From positions 116,741 through 180,740 of the forward strand of contig NZ_KB849689.1 in NCBI RefSeq assembly GCF_000368785.1: a stretch of DNA of 64,000 nucleotides. Direction: 5' to 3'. This document shows, in pieces, positions 54,694 through 64,000 of this stretch (position 1 is its first letter; each line of letters opens with the position of its first letter). Below the pieces are notes generated by a model that saw only the letters and a list, made by a program, of their open reading frames with translations, was not told where the DNA came from and ran no database searches. The translations under genes and the position numbers were made by a program. Source of the DNA: Acinetobacter towneri DSM 14962 = CIP 107472 (GTDB lineage Bacteria; Pseudomonadota; Gammaproteobacteria; Pseudomonadales; Moraxellaceae).

Positions 54694-56940
54694 ATGGCGC
54701 AACCATTGTTTGAAAAAGTTGCATTTATCGGACTCGGGCTAATAGGCTCGAGTTTGGCACGTGTAATGCTGGCAGAAAACTTAAGTCGGCATATTGTGGC
54801 ATCGACCCGTTCTGAAAAAACGCTGCAAGATGCTTTGGAATTAGGATTAATTGAACAAGGCTTTAACAATCCTGTAGATGCGGTACAAGGCGCAGATTTA
54901 GTGGTGTTGGCGCTACCTGTGCAAGCCACAGAAAAAGTCTTGCGATTAATTCAGCCACATTTGGCAGATAATGTAATTCTGACCGATGTAGGCAGCACCA
55001 AAAGCAGTGTCGTGGCTGCAGCCAAAGCGGTTTTTGGAGAACATTTACCTGCAGGTTTTGTACCCGGGCATCCAATTGCTGGGGCAGAGCATACAGGCGT
55101 GCATGCAGGCAAGGTTGATTTATTTGCCAATCACAAAGTCATTTTGACACCATTGCCAAGCAGTGCGACGTGGGCAGTCAATAAACTGATTCAAATGTGG
55201 GAAAGCGCCAAAGCCGAAGTAATTTGCATGGATGTGGAAAAACATGATGAGGTATTGGCATATACCAGTCATCTTCCACATTTAATGGCCTTTAATTTAG
55301 TCGAACAATTGGCAAATCGGGAAGATAATTTAGACATTTTCCGCTATGCTGCGGGTGGCTTTCGTGACTTCTCACGTATTGCTGCTAGCGATCCACAAAT
55401 GTGGCATGACATTTTCTTTGCCAATAAAACTGCATTGTTAAAAGCGGTGGATGGCTTTGAAAGTCAACTCGCGATTATTCGCCAACTGATTGAACAAGAA
55501 GACTCGCATGCTTTAATGGGCTTGCTTGGACATGCACAAGCGGCACGACAGCATTTTAATCATATGCTCGCCAAGAAACCTTTTATGGAGAACAATAACG
55601 TGACACAACAATTTACGATTTTGCCGGGTGCTAAGACTTTCCAAGGTAAATTTACCGTACCGGGTGACAAATCTGTGTCACATCGTTCCATTATGTTTGG
55701 TGCAATTGCCGAAGGCACTACGCATGTGACAGGTTTCCTTGAAGGTGAAGATGCATTGGCGACTTTGCAAGCATTTCGTGATATGGGTGTGAGCATTGAA
55801 GGCCCTAAAAATGGTGAAGTCACCATTCATGGCGTAGGCATGCAAGGTTTAAAAGCACCTGCAAGCGCAATTTATATGGGCAACTCAGGCACATCTATGC
55901 GTTTGTTGGCAGGCATGTTATCTGCACAGCAGTTTGATTCTGTTATGACTGGTGATGCGTCATTGACCAAGCGTCCAATGGAGCGTATTGCAAAACCATT
56001 GCGTGAAATGGGTGCGCAAATCCAAACGACAGGTGAACGTGGCACACCGCCAGTATCTATTACAGGTGCGCAAGCGCTAAAAGGTATTCACTATGATTTA
56101 CCAATGGCATCTGCACAGGTGAAATCAGGTATTTTATTGGCAGGGCTTTGGGCAGAAGGTGAAACTTCAGTGACTGAGCCTGAACCAACGCGTGACCATA
56201 CCGAACGTATGTTACGTGCATTTGGTTATGAAGTGAAAACTGAAGGTAACCGTATTTCATTGCAAGGCGGCGGTAAATTGGTGGGTACAGATATTCAAGT
56301 ACCTTCTGATATTTCATCTGCGGCATTCTTCATGGTGGGTGCAGCCATTACAGAAAATTCAGATGTAACCTTAGAAGCGGTGGGCATTAACCCAACCCGT
56401 ACAGGTGTGATTGAAATTCTGAAACAAATGGGTGCAGACCTGAGCGTGGAAAATGAACGTATTGCAGGCGGTGAACCAATTGCAGATATTCGTATTCGTG
56501 GTTCACGTACTTTAAAAGGGATTCATGTTCCTGAAGATCAAGTGCCATTGGCGATTGATGAATTTCCTGCATTGTTCATTGCTGCAGCTTGTGCTGAAGG
56601 TCAAACTGTACTGACAGGTGCTGCAGAATTGCGCGTAAAAGAATCAGACCGTATTCAAGTGATGGTAGATGGTTTAAAAACCATGGGCATTGACTGCACA
56701 CCAACTGACGATGGCATCATCATTCAGGGTAAAGGCAAAGCAGGCGACTGGTCAGCGATATTTACAGGCGGCGAGATTGAATCACATCATGACCATCGTA
56801 TCGCCATGAGTTTCTCTATGGCAGGCTTGCGTACTTCTGGTGAAATTAAAATTGTAGGTACAGAAACAGTAGCAACAAGTTTCCCTACCTTTACTGAGCT
56901 TGCAGGTGTGGCAGGTCTGAATATTCAAGTGACAGAATAA
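54694..56940 (+). CDS. tyrA-aroA: Fused prephenate dehydrogenase / EPSP synthase (TyrA-AroA)
   Basis: The 748-residue fusion has a TyrA domain (1-about 290; FIGLGLIGSSLARVM, PGHPIAGAEHTGVHAG) and an AroA domain (about 300-748; GDKSVSHRSIMFGAIAEGTT, NSGTSMRLLAGM, RVKESDRIQVM, HHDHRIAMSF). The first step makes 4-hydroxyphenylpyruvate, the second 5-enolpyruvylshikimate-3-phosphate. This fusion is known in Acinetobacter and Psychrobacter relatives. It starts 3 bases after hisC. An in-frame ATG at about 55588 (MENNNVTQQF) begins exactly at the AroA domain. Confidence 0.95.
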   Translation: MAQPLFEKVAFIGLGLIGSSLARVMLAENLSRHIVASTRSEKTLQDALELGLIEQGFNNPVDAVQGADLVVLALPVQATEKVLRLIQPHLADNVILTDVGSTKSSVVAAAKAVFGEHLPAGFVPGHPIAGAEHTGVHAGKVDLFANHKVILTPLPSSATWAVNKLIQMWESAKAEVICMDVEKHDEVLAYTSHLPHLMAFNLVEQLANREDNLDIFRYAAGGFRDFSRIAASDPQMWHDIFFANKTALLKAVDGFESQLAIIRQLIEQEDSHALMGLLGHAQAARQHFNHMLAKKPFMENNNVTQQFTILPGAKTFQGKFTVPGDKSVSHRSIMFGAIAEGTTHVTGFLEGEDALATLQAFRDMGVSIEGPKNGEVTIHGVGMQGLKAPASAIYMGNSGTSMRLLAGMLSAQQFDSVMTGDASLTKRPMERIAKPLREMGAQIQTTGERGTPPVSITGAQALKGIHYDLPMASAQVKSGILLAGLWAEGETSVTEPEPTRDHTERMLRAFGYEVKTEGNRISLQGGGKLVGTDIQVPSDISSAAFFMVGAAITENSDVTLEAVGINPTRTGVIEILKQMGADLSVENERIAGGEPIADIRIRGSRTLKGIHVPEDQVPLAIDEFPALFIAAACAEGQTVLTGAAELRVKESDRIQVMVDGLKTMGIDCTPTDDGIIIQGKGKAGDWSAIFTGGEIESHHDHRIAMSFSMAGLRTSGEIKIVGTETVATSFPTFTELAGVAGLNIQVTE

Positions 56941-56993
56941 GCCAAAACGATAGGGGCTGCGATGAAGAGTCGCAAAGCCTAGACTTTATGCTG

Positions 56994-57021
56994 AAACAGC
57001 CAAGCTTTTGCTTGGCTGTTT
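56994..57021 (+). terminator. Terminator of the pheA operon
   Basis: AAACAGCCAAGC-tttt-GCTTGGCTGTTT: 12-bp stem, short T-tract. Confidence 0.85.
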
Positions 57022-57075
57022 GCGTTTTATTGCTTATGCTAAACCCATACAAGAAAAAAGCCTTTGGGTTCGAGC

Positions 57076-57441
57076 ATGCGCAAATTAAAATTTATGGCGA
57101 ATTGTGAAAATAAACAAGAGTTACAAGATTGCACTCTGGCACAGAATTATGTGGCGAATTTACTTTCACAAAACTTATCTCATTATGGCTTTCAAACGTT
57201 GCCGCAGAGTGGTGCACAAGTCGCTGTAAGTGTAGATCAACATGCGCTGCCTTTGGCAGTAAACTGTCAAAGCCGTGGTGAAGATGGGCATCTTGTTTGT
57301 GAAATTACTTCATACCCAAATGAGGAACAAGACTGGCTAGAACGAATTACCGAGCAAAGTTTATTAAATCAATTGGCGCAAGCGGTAGAAAATACTCTGA
57401 AAGAAGACCAATCTTTTAGTGAGTTTGAATGGAAAGGTTAA
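57076..57441 (+). CDS. Hypothetical protein (121 residues)
   Basis: The frame encodes a small soluble protein with MRKLKFMANCENKQELQDCT at its start and an acidic C-terminus (DQSFSEFEWKG). No family is recognised. The start is unclear: ATG 57076, ATG 57094 and a TTG at 57064 all lack a strong ribosome site. It lies just upstream of the IS5 remnant, which may have separated it from its terminator at 58428. Confidence 0.5.
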   Translation: MRKLKFMANCENKQELQDCTLAQNYVANLLSQNLSHYGFQTLPQSGAQVAVSVDQHALPLAVNCQSRGEDGHLVCEITSYPNEEQDWLERITEQSLLNQLAQAVENTLKEDQSFSEFEWKG

Positions 57442-57500
57442 ACCAAGCTGCAAAGACGTTGGATGTTTAAAATTTATACTTGATTTTTAAATTAAAAATA

Positions 57501-58337
57501 GGGTCTGTTGACATTTCATAAAGGCAGCCACAGATAAATACAAGCTAAGGCAACTGCGCTTCGAAAGTTTCGCTTTAGTTTATCAAACCGTGTAGCAATT
57601 CCTCGGAATTGCTACAAACGGCAAAAAGCATTCTCAACTAAGTGTCTGATTTTATATAAATACCAGTCCATATGATCATTACTTGATTTCGTGTTTGATT
57701 TCTTCGGTATATTCGCTTTAGCACTTTAATTTTTAATCTGCTCTCTTAATATTTCAGAATCATAGCCTTTATCCATACAGACTATTTCAGTGTCAGTTAA
57801 ATCTAATTGTTCGACTAAAATAGGGGCAACTTTGACATCATGGGTGGTTCCATCTGAAATAATAAATTCGATCGGGTTACCGTGAGAGTCAATAGCTAAG
57901 TGAATTTTAGAACTATTACCCCCAACACTTTTTGAAATATCCTGATTAGGGATTTCTGCTGAATGTTGGTGTGCTCTAACATGAGTAGCATCAATAAATA
58001 TCCATTCACGATCAGCGTTCTCTGAGAATATTTTAAATATTTTCATTATCTTATCTTTATTAGACCAGCGATTGTACTTTTTAAAAATTGAGTTTAGATT
58101 ACCAAAAACCTCGGGTAAATCTCTCGAAGGGCATCCTGTTCTAATACGATATAGGATTGCCTCAAAAAAATTTCTCAAATTTGATTTGAGATAAATATTA
58201 AAATTGCGAGAATAGCTTTTAACTTAGACCAGTGTTGATCATTCAACATTTTACGAGGTATAGCGAGTAGTGAATTTGGTTTGGCGATTGAATTTTACTA
58301 TCTCGCTATTTTTTATACAGCAAATGTCAACAGATCC
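57501..58337 (-). mobile_element. Degenerate IS5-family (IS427-group type) insertion sequence, 837 bp
   Basis: Left terminus GGGTCTGTTGACATTT and reverse-complemented right terminus GGATCTGTTGACATTT match with one difference. Flanking TA on both sides (57499-57500, 58338-58339) is the expected 2-bp duplication. Size and end motif fit IS427-group elements. The transposase is disrupted (see the pseudogene entry). Confidence 0.88.
57545..58250 (-). pseudogene. IS5-family transposase, broken by frameshift and two stops
   Basis: On the minus strand the frame starts MLNDQHWSKLKAIL, needs a one-base shift at about 58209 to continue as RNFNIYLKSNLRNFFEAILY, and contains IDATHVRAHQHS and MDKGYDSE (catalytic Asp residues). 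It then meets TAA after EQIKN (57726-57728) and, further on, TAG after ENAFCRL, before QFRGIATRFDKLKR. The Glu-bearing end and C-terminus are still recognisable. No functional transposase can be made without suppression. Confidence 0.85.
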
Positions 58338-58710
58338 TATTCATTTTTTAATTGAAATGTCATCTAAATGACACATCGCAACCGTATATTAAGCAGCAAG
58401 AACAATACAACAAAATAATTTTTATTTAACCCGCTTAATTTGGGAGAGTTAAGTGGGTTTTTTATTGCCTAGAGAAATGTTGCAAGTACTATAAAAAAAA
58501 TAAGCTCAACTGATCAGAGTGAATCAATGTTTTTTTAAAGCAGACACTGAAATAAAAGCACCTCAGCCTCCACGTTGGATTGATCTAAGAGATCATCTTC
58601 TAGCAATACAACGCAACGTGTTTTTCCGATAGGGTTAAACAAAAACACGCATTGGAGTTTGTTGAAAGCTGCTGCTATAGTGAGCGCAGTATTTTTTATT
58701 TAGGTGGTTT
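58338..58710. other. Intergenic region after the IS remnant
   Basis: It contains the terminator at 58428-58465 and a hairpin CGTGTTTTT...AAAAACACG (58617-58649) ahead of yaaA. TATAGT at 58676-58681 may be the yaaA -10. No gene is seen. Confidence 0.5.
58428..58465 (+). terminator. Orphan intrinsic terminator
   Basis: AACCCGCTTAA-tttgggagag-TTAAGTGGGTTTTTT. The nearest upstream gene on the plus strand is the 121-residue gene ending at 57441, from which it is now separated by the IS. Confidence 0.85.
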
Positions 58711-59490
58711 ATGCTCGCTTTAATTTCTCCAGCCAAGACTTTAGATTATGAAACTGCATTACCAAGCGATGAATATACTCAACCTAGATTACTTGAACAT
58801 TCACAAGAGTTAATTGATGTAGCGCGTAAACTTTCTGCTACTGAACTTGCCAGTTTAATGAGTGTGAGTGAAAAAATTGCCACTTTAAATGTCGAGCGTT
58901 TTCGTGACTGGCAAGCAGAATTTGATCTTGCCAATGCGCGTCAGGCCATGTTTGCTTTTAAAGGTGATGTGTACACAGGCTTAGATGCTTATAGTTTGTC
59001 TGCTGCAGATATTGAGTTTGCTCAACAACACCTGCGTATGCTTTCTGGCTTATATGGCTTATTGCGTCCTTTAGATTTAATGATGCCGTATCGTTTGGAA
59101 ATGGGCACTAAGTTGCATAATGCGCGCGGTGAAAATTTGTATCGTTTCTGGGGCGATATCATCACCAATTTAATTAACCAAGATTTAAAACATAACCAGT
59201 CGGCATTATTAGTTAATCTAGCTTCCGATGAATATTATAAGTCGGTGCAGGAAGCAAAAATTCAGGCTGAAATTATTAAACCTGTATTTTTAGATCAGAA
59301 AAATGGTAAATATAAAGTCATCAGTTTTTATGCCAAAAAAGCCCGTGGTTTGATGGCACGTTTTATCATCGAGAATAAATTAGAACGCGCAGAAGACTTA
59401 AAAGCATTCAATAGTGAAGGTTATTATTTCGATGCAGACAGTTCTTTAAAAGGCGAATTGGTCTTTAAACGTGACGAGCAAGCCGCCTAA
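58711..59490 (+). CDS. yaaA: YaaA peroxide-stress protein
   Basis: YaaA lowers intracellular free iron and protects DNA during peroxide stress. The 259-residue sequence has the family start [52 protein letters not shown] and [11 protein letters not shown]. Length matches E. coli YaaA. In E. coli it is under OxyR; I see no clear OxyR site here. Confidence 0.94.
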   Translation: MLALISPAKTLDYETALPSDEYTQPRLLEHSQELIDVARKLSATELASLMSVSEKIATLNVERFRDWQAEFDLANARQAMFAFKGDVYTGLDAYSLSAADIEFAQQHLRMLSGLYGLLRPLDLMMPYRLEMGTKLHNARGENLYRFWGDIITNLINQDLKHNQSALLVNLASDEYYKSVQEAKIQAEIIKPVFLDQKNGKYKVISFYAKKARGLMARFIIENKLERAEDLKAFNSEGYYFDADSSLKGELVFKRDEQAA

Positions 59491-59572
59491 CTGTCGGTTT
59501 AATCGTTGAATCTCCCATCATGCTAACCTATGGCAGATAGGGGCGAGACTGACCAATCTCCTGTTTGTACTC

Positions 59573-61015
59573 TTAAAGCTGTTTAAAGGCTTCTATGGCA
59601 CGTAATCGGCTAAGTTTTAAATCTACAATTGGATGCGGATAATCCAGTTTTAGATTTGGATTTTTCGCATATGGTTCATGAATATTTTTGGCATCTAAAT
59701 GAGCCAGTTTAGGTAGCCATGTGCGAATATAATCACCATTGGGGTCAAACTTTTGTGATTGGCTCACAGGGTTGAAAATCCTAAAATAGGGCACTGCATC
59801 TGTACCAGTCGAGGCACACCATTGCCAGCCACCGTTATTGGCAGCCAAATCACCATCAATTAAATGTTGCATAAACCACTGTTCGCCCAAGCGCCAGTCA
59901 ATTAACAGGTTTTTGCACAGAAACATTGCGCAAATCATTCTGACTCGATTATGCATCCAGCCCGTTTGCAAAAGTTGTTGCATGCCTGCATCCACAATGG
60001 GGATGCCTGTTTTTCCTTGTTGCCATGCTGCTAAACCTGCAGGATCATTTCGCCACGCCACCTGTGCGGTCTGATCTTTAAAAGGGCGGTGCTTTGAAAC
60101 TTTGGGATAATCAAACAAAATATGTTGATAAAACTCACGCCACAGTAATTCATCTAACCAAGTTTGTTGCCCTGTATTTTCAAGATGAAAATGTCCTTGT
60201 GAATGCGCAAAAACCGCAGCCAGACATTGCCGAATGGAGAGAATGCCACAGTTTAAATACGCAGATAATTGGCTGGTACCAGACAACGCTGGAAAATCAC
60301 GCTGTTGCTGATAATCTTGCATTTGTTCACGCGTAAAATCATCCAACAATTGCTGTGCATGTTGTTCCGTGACTGCCCATAAATTTTGTTGTGCCGTTGG
60401 AAGTGGGTCGAAACCTAAGTGTTCTAAACTTGGTACAGTAGAGAGATATTGTTCAGGAAGTTGGATCGACGTTTGAGCTTGTGGCAGAGGAAAGCAACGC
60501 GGAATACTGACACTCAACTGTTGATAGGCATACTTTTTAAATGCACTGAATACCTGATAAGGTTTCATGCTCTGATTGCGCACCGTACCCACAGGAAAAA
60601 GCGTACGGTCATGGTACAAAATCAAGTCCTGACCGTGTTGGTTTAAGGTTTGTTGAACTTCAAGATCACGTTTTAGTTCATTCACTCCTAATTCAATATT
60701 GGCATAAATATTTTGAATCGGATGTGAGTCTTTTAATGTTTGGCATAGTTGGAGCAGCATTTGTGCAATGTCAGTCCAAGATGGTGTAATTTGAACAATC
60801 AGTGGGATATTGAGTTGTGCGAGTTCGTCTTTTAGTGCATTTAATTGACGCAAGTAAAAGTCAATTTTAATGGGCGCATCGTGATGTAAACGATATTGCT
60901 GAGGCGAAAGAATCACCACGCCAATACAAGCTCCTGCTTGGCTAGCATGCCAAAGCGCGGTGTGATCTGAAATTCTTAAATCTTGTCGGAACCAAACTAA
61001 ATTATAGTTTTGCAT
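59573..61015 (-). CDS. phr: Deoxyribodipyrimidine photolyase (CPD photolyase)
   Basis: The 480-residue protein repairs pyrimidine dimers using FADH and an antenna pigment. It has the N-terminal photolyase domain (LVWFRQDLRISDHTALWHA) and the FAD domain with FYQHILFDYPKVS, GIPIVDAGMQQLLQTGWMHN and the class I signature NNGGWQWCASTGTDA. ATG 61015 starts right at the family's first strand; the in-frame extension upstream (to 61159) is not supported. Confidence 0.95.
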   Translation of the reverse strand: MQNYNLVWFRQDLRISDHTALWHASQAGACIGVVILSPQQYRLHHDAPIKIDFYLRQLNALKDELAQLNIPLIVQITPSWTDIAQMLLQLCQTLKDSHPIQNIYANIELGVNELKRDLEVQQTLNQHGQDLILYHDRTLFPVGTVRNQSMKPYQVFSAFKKYAYQQLSVSIPRCFPLPQAQTSIQLPEQYLSTVPSLEHLGFDPLPTAQQNLWAVTEQHAQQLLDDFTREQMQDYQQQRDFPALSGTSQLSAYLNCGILSIRQCLAAVFAHSQGHFHLENTGQQTWLDELLWREFYQHILFDYPKVSKHRPFKDQTAQVAWRNDPAGLAAWQQGKTGIPIVDAGMQQLLQTGWMHNRVRMICAMFLCKNLLIDWRLGEQWFMQHLIDGDLAANNGGWQWCASTGTDAVPYFRIFNPVSQSQKFDPNGDYIRTWLPKLAHLDAKNIHEPYAKNPNLKLDYPHPIVDLKLSRLRAIEAFKQL

Positions 61016-61214
61016 GGGAAGAATGCTTGATGTGAGCGCTAGAAAGGTGACTTCATTATAAGCATGACTGGGTAAAATTGTCTTAAATGCGAAGGGTTTA
61101 ATTGTCCAATAAAACGACAATGTGCTGTGTTGATTTTTCCTGTAATGATCTTTCCGCAATAGTCTGCCTGAAAGGATCTTTCAGTCATGTGCTTATCCTG
61201 AATTTTAGAATGAC

Positions 61215-61252
61215 AAACAAAAAAGGCAAAGTAAAAATACTTTGCCTTTTGC
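61215..61252 (-). terminator. slyD intrinsic terminator
   Basis: On the minus strand AAAAGGCAAAGTA pairs with TACTTTGCCTTTT, followed by T-rich DNA. Confidence 0.88.
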
Positions 61253-61269
61253 TTCGATCAATACTGATC

Positions 61270-61752
61270 TTAGTGGTGATGACCACCCGCACCGTGTACG
61301 TGACCGTGATCTAATTCTTCTTGAGAAGCTTCACGGATTTCAACGATTTCAACTTCAAACGTTAAATCTTGACCAGCAAGCGGGAAGTTTGCATCAACAA
61401 TGACGTTGTCGCCTTCAACTGCTTTTACAGTTACGATTTGAACGCCATCATCAGTTTGCGCTTGGAACTGCATGCCTGCTTGGATGTTGTCTACACCTTG
61501 GAACATTTGTGCAGGAACTTCTTGTACTAAGTCTGGGTTGTATTCGCCATAACCTTCAGCTGCAGGCACATTTACAGTAAATTTTTCACCTACTGTTTTA
61601 CCTTCTAACGCTTTTTCTAAACCAGGGATGATGTTACCTGCACCATGCAAATAGGCAAGTGGTTCACCTTGAGATTTGTCGAGAGTTTCACCCTCTGCGT
61701 TAGTCAATGTGTAGTGGAAAGAAACCACGAGGTCATTTGCAATAGCAGTCAT
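61270..61752 (-). CDS. slyD: SlyD-like FKBP peptidyl-prolyl isomerase
   Basis: The 160-residue protein has FKBP flap residues (LVVSFHYTLTNAEGETLDKS, LHGAGNIIPGLEKALEGKTV), the IF (insert-in-flap) chaperone domain in the middle and a His-rich C-terminal tail (HGHVHGAGGHHH). It assists protein folding and binds nickel. The tail is short compared with E. coli SlyD. Confidence 0.92.
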   Translation of the reverse strand: MTAIANDLVVSFHYTLTNAEGETLDKSQGEPLAYLHGAGNIIPGLEKALEGKTVGEKFTVNVPAAEGYGEYNPDLVQEVPAQMFQGVDNIQAGMQFQAQTDDGVQIVTVKAVEGDNVIVDANFPLAGQDLTFEVEIVEIREASQEELDHGHVHGAGGHHH

Positions 61753-61975
61753 GTTATTGATCCATTCAATTTTTTAAGGGTACATCATAAAGTGAAACGT
61801 GGAATTTGTTATAGACATTTCTGCAAATTCTTCACTTTTCCGAGTTTTTTATGACATTTTTTAGTTAATCGGGGCAATTTTTATAATTTCAATGCAAATT
61901 TGTGCGTCATACCTATAAATTTGCAGATTTTATTGCAGGTTCATTTTAAGCCCTTTGTATGATGTGTAGATGACA

Positions 61976-62003
61976 ATAAAAAAGATGGGACATTGCCCAT
62001 CTT
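61976..62003 (-). terminator. Terminator of the D,D-carboxypeptidase gene
   Basis: On the minus strand AAGATGGG-caatgt-CCCATCTT is followed by T-rich sequence (A-run at 61977-61983 on the plus strand). Confidence 0.85.
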
Positions 62004-62035
62004 GGTGATATTTAATTCTTGAGGATCATCGGCTT

Positions 62036-63346
62036 CTAACCGAGTGAAGTTTTCTCATCTTCTACAGGTTGATGGCTAAAGAAATTAAACAAACTACCAA
62101 ACCACATCATGATTCTTTCAAAAATGTTGGCTTCAACAATGTTGACCTGTTCTTCAATCGCAAAGCTGTTAATCAATTGATTATTTTGATAGACGTGTAC
62201 GGTTGCCAGTTTCATGACCTGTGCCAATGGCGCAGTCAGCAATTTTTCAGACAATTCAATATTGACATGCGTTTGTGTACGCTGTGCAGGTTCAAGTGTT
62301 TCTAATCCACCTTGTGCATTCAGAAGTTGTAAACGTTGAGTGCTTTGATCAAACTGCGCCATGTTAATTGCATGTGGCTGTTCATACAGCGATGTCGTCA
62401 CAAACTTTGGCTGACTGCTTTCAATCTTAAACATGCGTAAGGTGGATTTCACCACAGGCAATTCTGCAATCATTTGTTTGGGTTTAATCGCGACTTCATT
62501 ACGGGTATAGCTATAGGCTAAATTTAATAATTGATGTGCCACTTCAGCGCGTTTTTGCGCACTCTTGGTTCCCATCACCACCACCACTAAACGACGCTCA
62601 GGTGCAGCACTATCCAATGTTGGGCGGTTTGCAGTTAAGGCAAGGTTGTAACCTGCAGCTTTGGTGAAGCCTGTTTTTAACCCATCTACACTTGGGTCTT
62701 GTTTTAATAAAATATTGGTCGCACGGTGAAAGTGATGATTGTAGGTAAAACTAGTTTGTTTTGAATAAGACAAATAATCGGGTGTCTCAATCACTATCGC
62801 TTGTGCTAAACGTGCCATATCTGCCGCAGAAGAATAATGATTAGGCATAGTCACACCAGATGGATTCTGAAAATGTGTATCTTGCATGCCCAAAGCTTGC
62901 GCTTCCTGATTCATTCGGGCGATAAACTGCGGAACACCACCTGCAACACGTTCACCTAAAGTGAGTGCAGCATCGTTAGCAGACATAATAATTAAGCCTG
63001 CCAATAGCTGATCTATCGAAATCTGTTCACCTGCTTTTAGATACATTTGTGATTCATCCCACATCACTTGCTGTACCACAGGTGTTGCGGTCAAAATTTC
63101 ATGTCGGTCTAATTTACCTGCCTGAATATCTTTGAGCACAATATAAGCCACCATCATTTTAGTGAGTGAAGCAGGTGCACGTTGTACGTGACTATTGTGC
63201 TCTGCAATCACTTGTCCAGATTGTGGGTCTAAAATTGCCCATGCTTTGGCTTCTACACTTTCAGCTTGAATATTCAATAATGCGGCATGCGTGATTGCGC
63301 TGCATAGCCAACAGAGCAGCGCGATCAGATAGATAACACGTTTCAA
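62036..63346 (-). CDS. dacC: D-alanyl-D-alanine carboxypeptidase (PBP5/6 type)
   Basis: The 436-residue protein has a signal peptide (to about THA-21), SLTK (Ser60-Lys63), SAN (122-124) and KTG (224-226), the three motifs of a class C PBP, then a beta-rich C-terminal domain and an amphipathic C-terminal helix (FERIMMWFGSLFNFF) that anchors it in the inner membrane. It trims pentapeptides to tetrapeptides. A. baumannii calls its PBP5/6 gene dacC; the name is by similarity. Confidence 0.93.
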   Translation of the reverse strand: MKRVIYLIALLCWLCSAITHAALLNIQAESVEAKAWAILDPQSGQVIAEHNSHVQRAPASLTKMMVAYIVLKDIQAGKLDRHEILTATPVVQQVMWDESQMYLKAGEQISIDQLLAGLIIMSANDAALTLGERVAGGVPQFIARMNQEAQALGMQDTHFQNPSGVTMPNHYSSAADMARLAQAIVIETPDYLSYSKQTSFTYNHHFHRATNILLKQDPSVDGLKTGFTKAAGYNLALTANRPTLDSAAPERRLVVVVMGTKSAQKRAEVAHQLLNLAYSYTRNEVAIKPKQMIAELPVVKSTLRMFKIESSQPKFVTTSLYEQPHAINMAQFDQSTQRLQLLNAQGGLETLEPAQRTQTHVNIELSEKLLTAPLAQVMKLATVHVYQNNQLINSFAIEEQVNIVEANIFERIMMWFGSLFNFFSHQPVEDEKTSLG

Positions 63347-63550
63347 AGAAGTTCCTTATTTACACCAATCCATTGGTGTCACAATGGTTTTAAGCAGCAA
63401 AAACAATAACAATTGACTAGGGAATGCTATGCCTTTTTTGCTCAGATGGCTACCCATAAATGCAGACAAATCTCATCTTGACGCATCAATTGCTAAAAAA
63501 ATGTTAAGCTTGTTGCCAAGTTCTTATTTATACATTTTGTATTGCCCATT

Positions 63551-64000
63551 ATGTTGCATTATCAAATCGAATTTGACGATTATCGTCAGCATCTTATTCA
63601 TGTCACCGTGCGTTTTTTGGCTAATCCTACTCAGGTTTTATCTCTACCCACTTGGATTCCAGGCAGCTATTTAATTCGTGAATTTTCCAAACATCTTGAG
63701 TCGGTACGTGCTTATGATGAAGCGGGGCGTATCCTTAAAATTCAGAAATTTGAAAAGAATAAATGGCGCTTATTTAATATCGATCATGAATTGATTACGG
63801 TGGAATATGATGTCTACGCTTATGATTTGTCAGTGCGTGGCGCTTATGTCGATCAAACCCGTTTATACGTCAATCCTGCCTGTGCCTGTTTGGGCTTAGA
63901 TGGGCAAGAAGATAAAGCTATTGAAGTTGAATTATTTTTACCAGACGAGCTGAAGCATTTTCAGCTTGCGACAGGTTTGGCAGCAAAAAGTTTGGTTAAA
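63551..64000 (+). CDS. M61-family glycyl aminopeptidase, 5' part (runs off right edge)
   Basis: The first 150 codons read MLHYQIEFDDYRQHLIHVTV, LPTWIPGSYLIREFSKHLES and VRGAYVDQTRLYVNP, the N-terminal beta domain of M61 peptidases (often with a PDZ domain later on). The catalytic HEXXH lies beyond the window. No strong ribosome site precedes ATG 63551. It is the gene next to dacC, divergent from it. Confidence 0.8.
   Translation, partial: MLHYQIEFDDYRQHLIHVTVRFLANPTQVLSLPTWIPGSYLIREFSKHLESVRAYDEAGRILKIQKFEKNKWRLFNIDHELITVEYDVYAYDLSVRGAYVDQTRLYVNPACACLGLDGQEDKAIEVELFLPDELKHFQLATGLAAKSLVK

Overview
The window is a piece of an Acinetobacter chromosome; the species cannot be fixed from the sequence alone. 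The DNA is AT-rich. It carries an ISAba1-like IS4-family element, a DcaP-type porin, a fused prephenate dehydrogenase/EPSP synthase gene (tyrA-aroA) and a PBP1b gene followed by a TPR lipoprotein, all familiar from Acinetobacter. I see no tRNA, rRNA, CRISPR array or prophage.

Positions 1-13500 are the accessory part. A partial IS3-family element (1-814) is followed by a complete 1180-bp ISAba1-like element (919-2098) with a perfect 9-bp target duplication. That element's outward promoter faces a tricarballylate/citrate catabolic locus: a LysR regulator, TcuA dehydrogenase, TcuB electron-transfer protein and a TctC-TctB-TctA tripartite carboxylate transporter. The locus looks inactivated twice. 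tctC has an in-frame amber codon, and tctA is split by an IS66-family element (8734-13229) that itself carries an IS21-family element (9225-11185) in its tnpC. All insertion borders and target duplications can be read to the base.

Positions 13500-24800 hold an AbrB-type membrane protein, a DUF4116-type repeat protein, a DcaP-like porin, a Fic protein, several small uncharacterised genes, an ExoX-like nuclease, a lipase-like lipoprotein, glyA and rnk. Positions 24900-27860 hold an uncharacterised three-gene set around a TelA-family protein. Then come ahpF, a ferredoxin next to trhP (tRNA hydroxylation), an arsenic resistance locus (arsC divergent from arsR-acr3-arsH), a MerR/CDF metal-efflux pair, two tandem small lipoproteins, fpr, trmO, a DUF4010 membrane protein, a GspE/PilB ATPase, a ygiW-qseB-qseC locus, and a 56-codon hemP gene with a near-consensus Fur box.

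Positions 44200-64000 are mostly housekeeping: a Nudix/ThiE-like fusion, PBP1b with its LpoP-like lipoprotein, nadK, a ybiB-like gene, an acyl-CoA dehydrogenase, the aromatic amino acid operon pheA-hisC-tyrA/aroA, a decayed IS5-family element, yaaA, phr, slyD, a D,D-carboxypeptidase, and the start of an M61 peptidase that runs off the window. No clearly new multi-gene system stands out. The best candidates for unknown biology are the TelA three-gene set, the DUF4116 repeat protein, the tandem lipoproteins and the orphan terminator region at 18233-18560.
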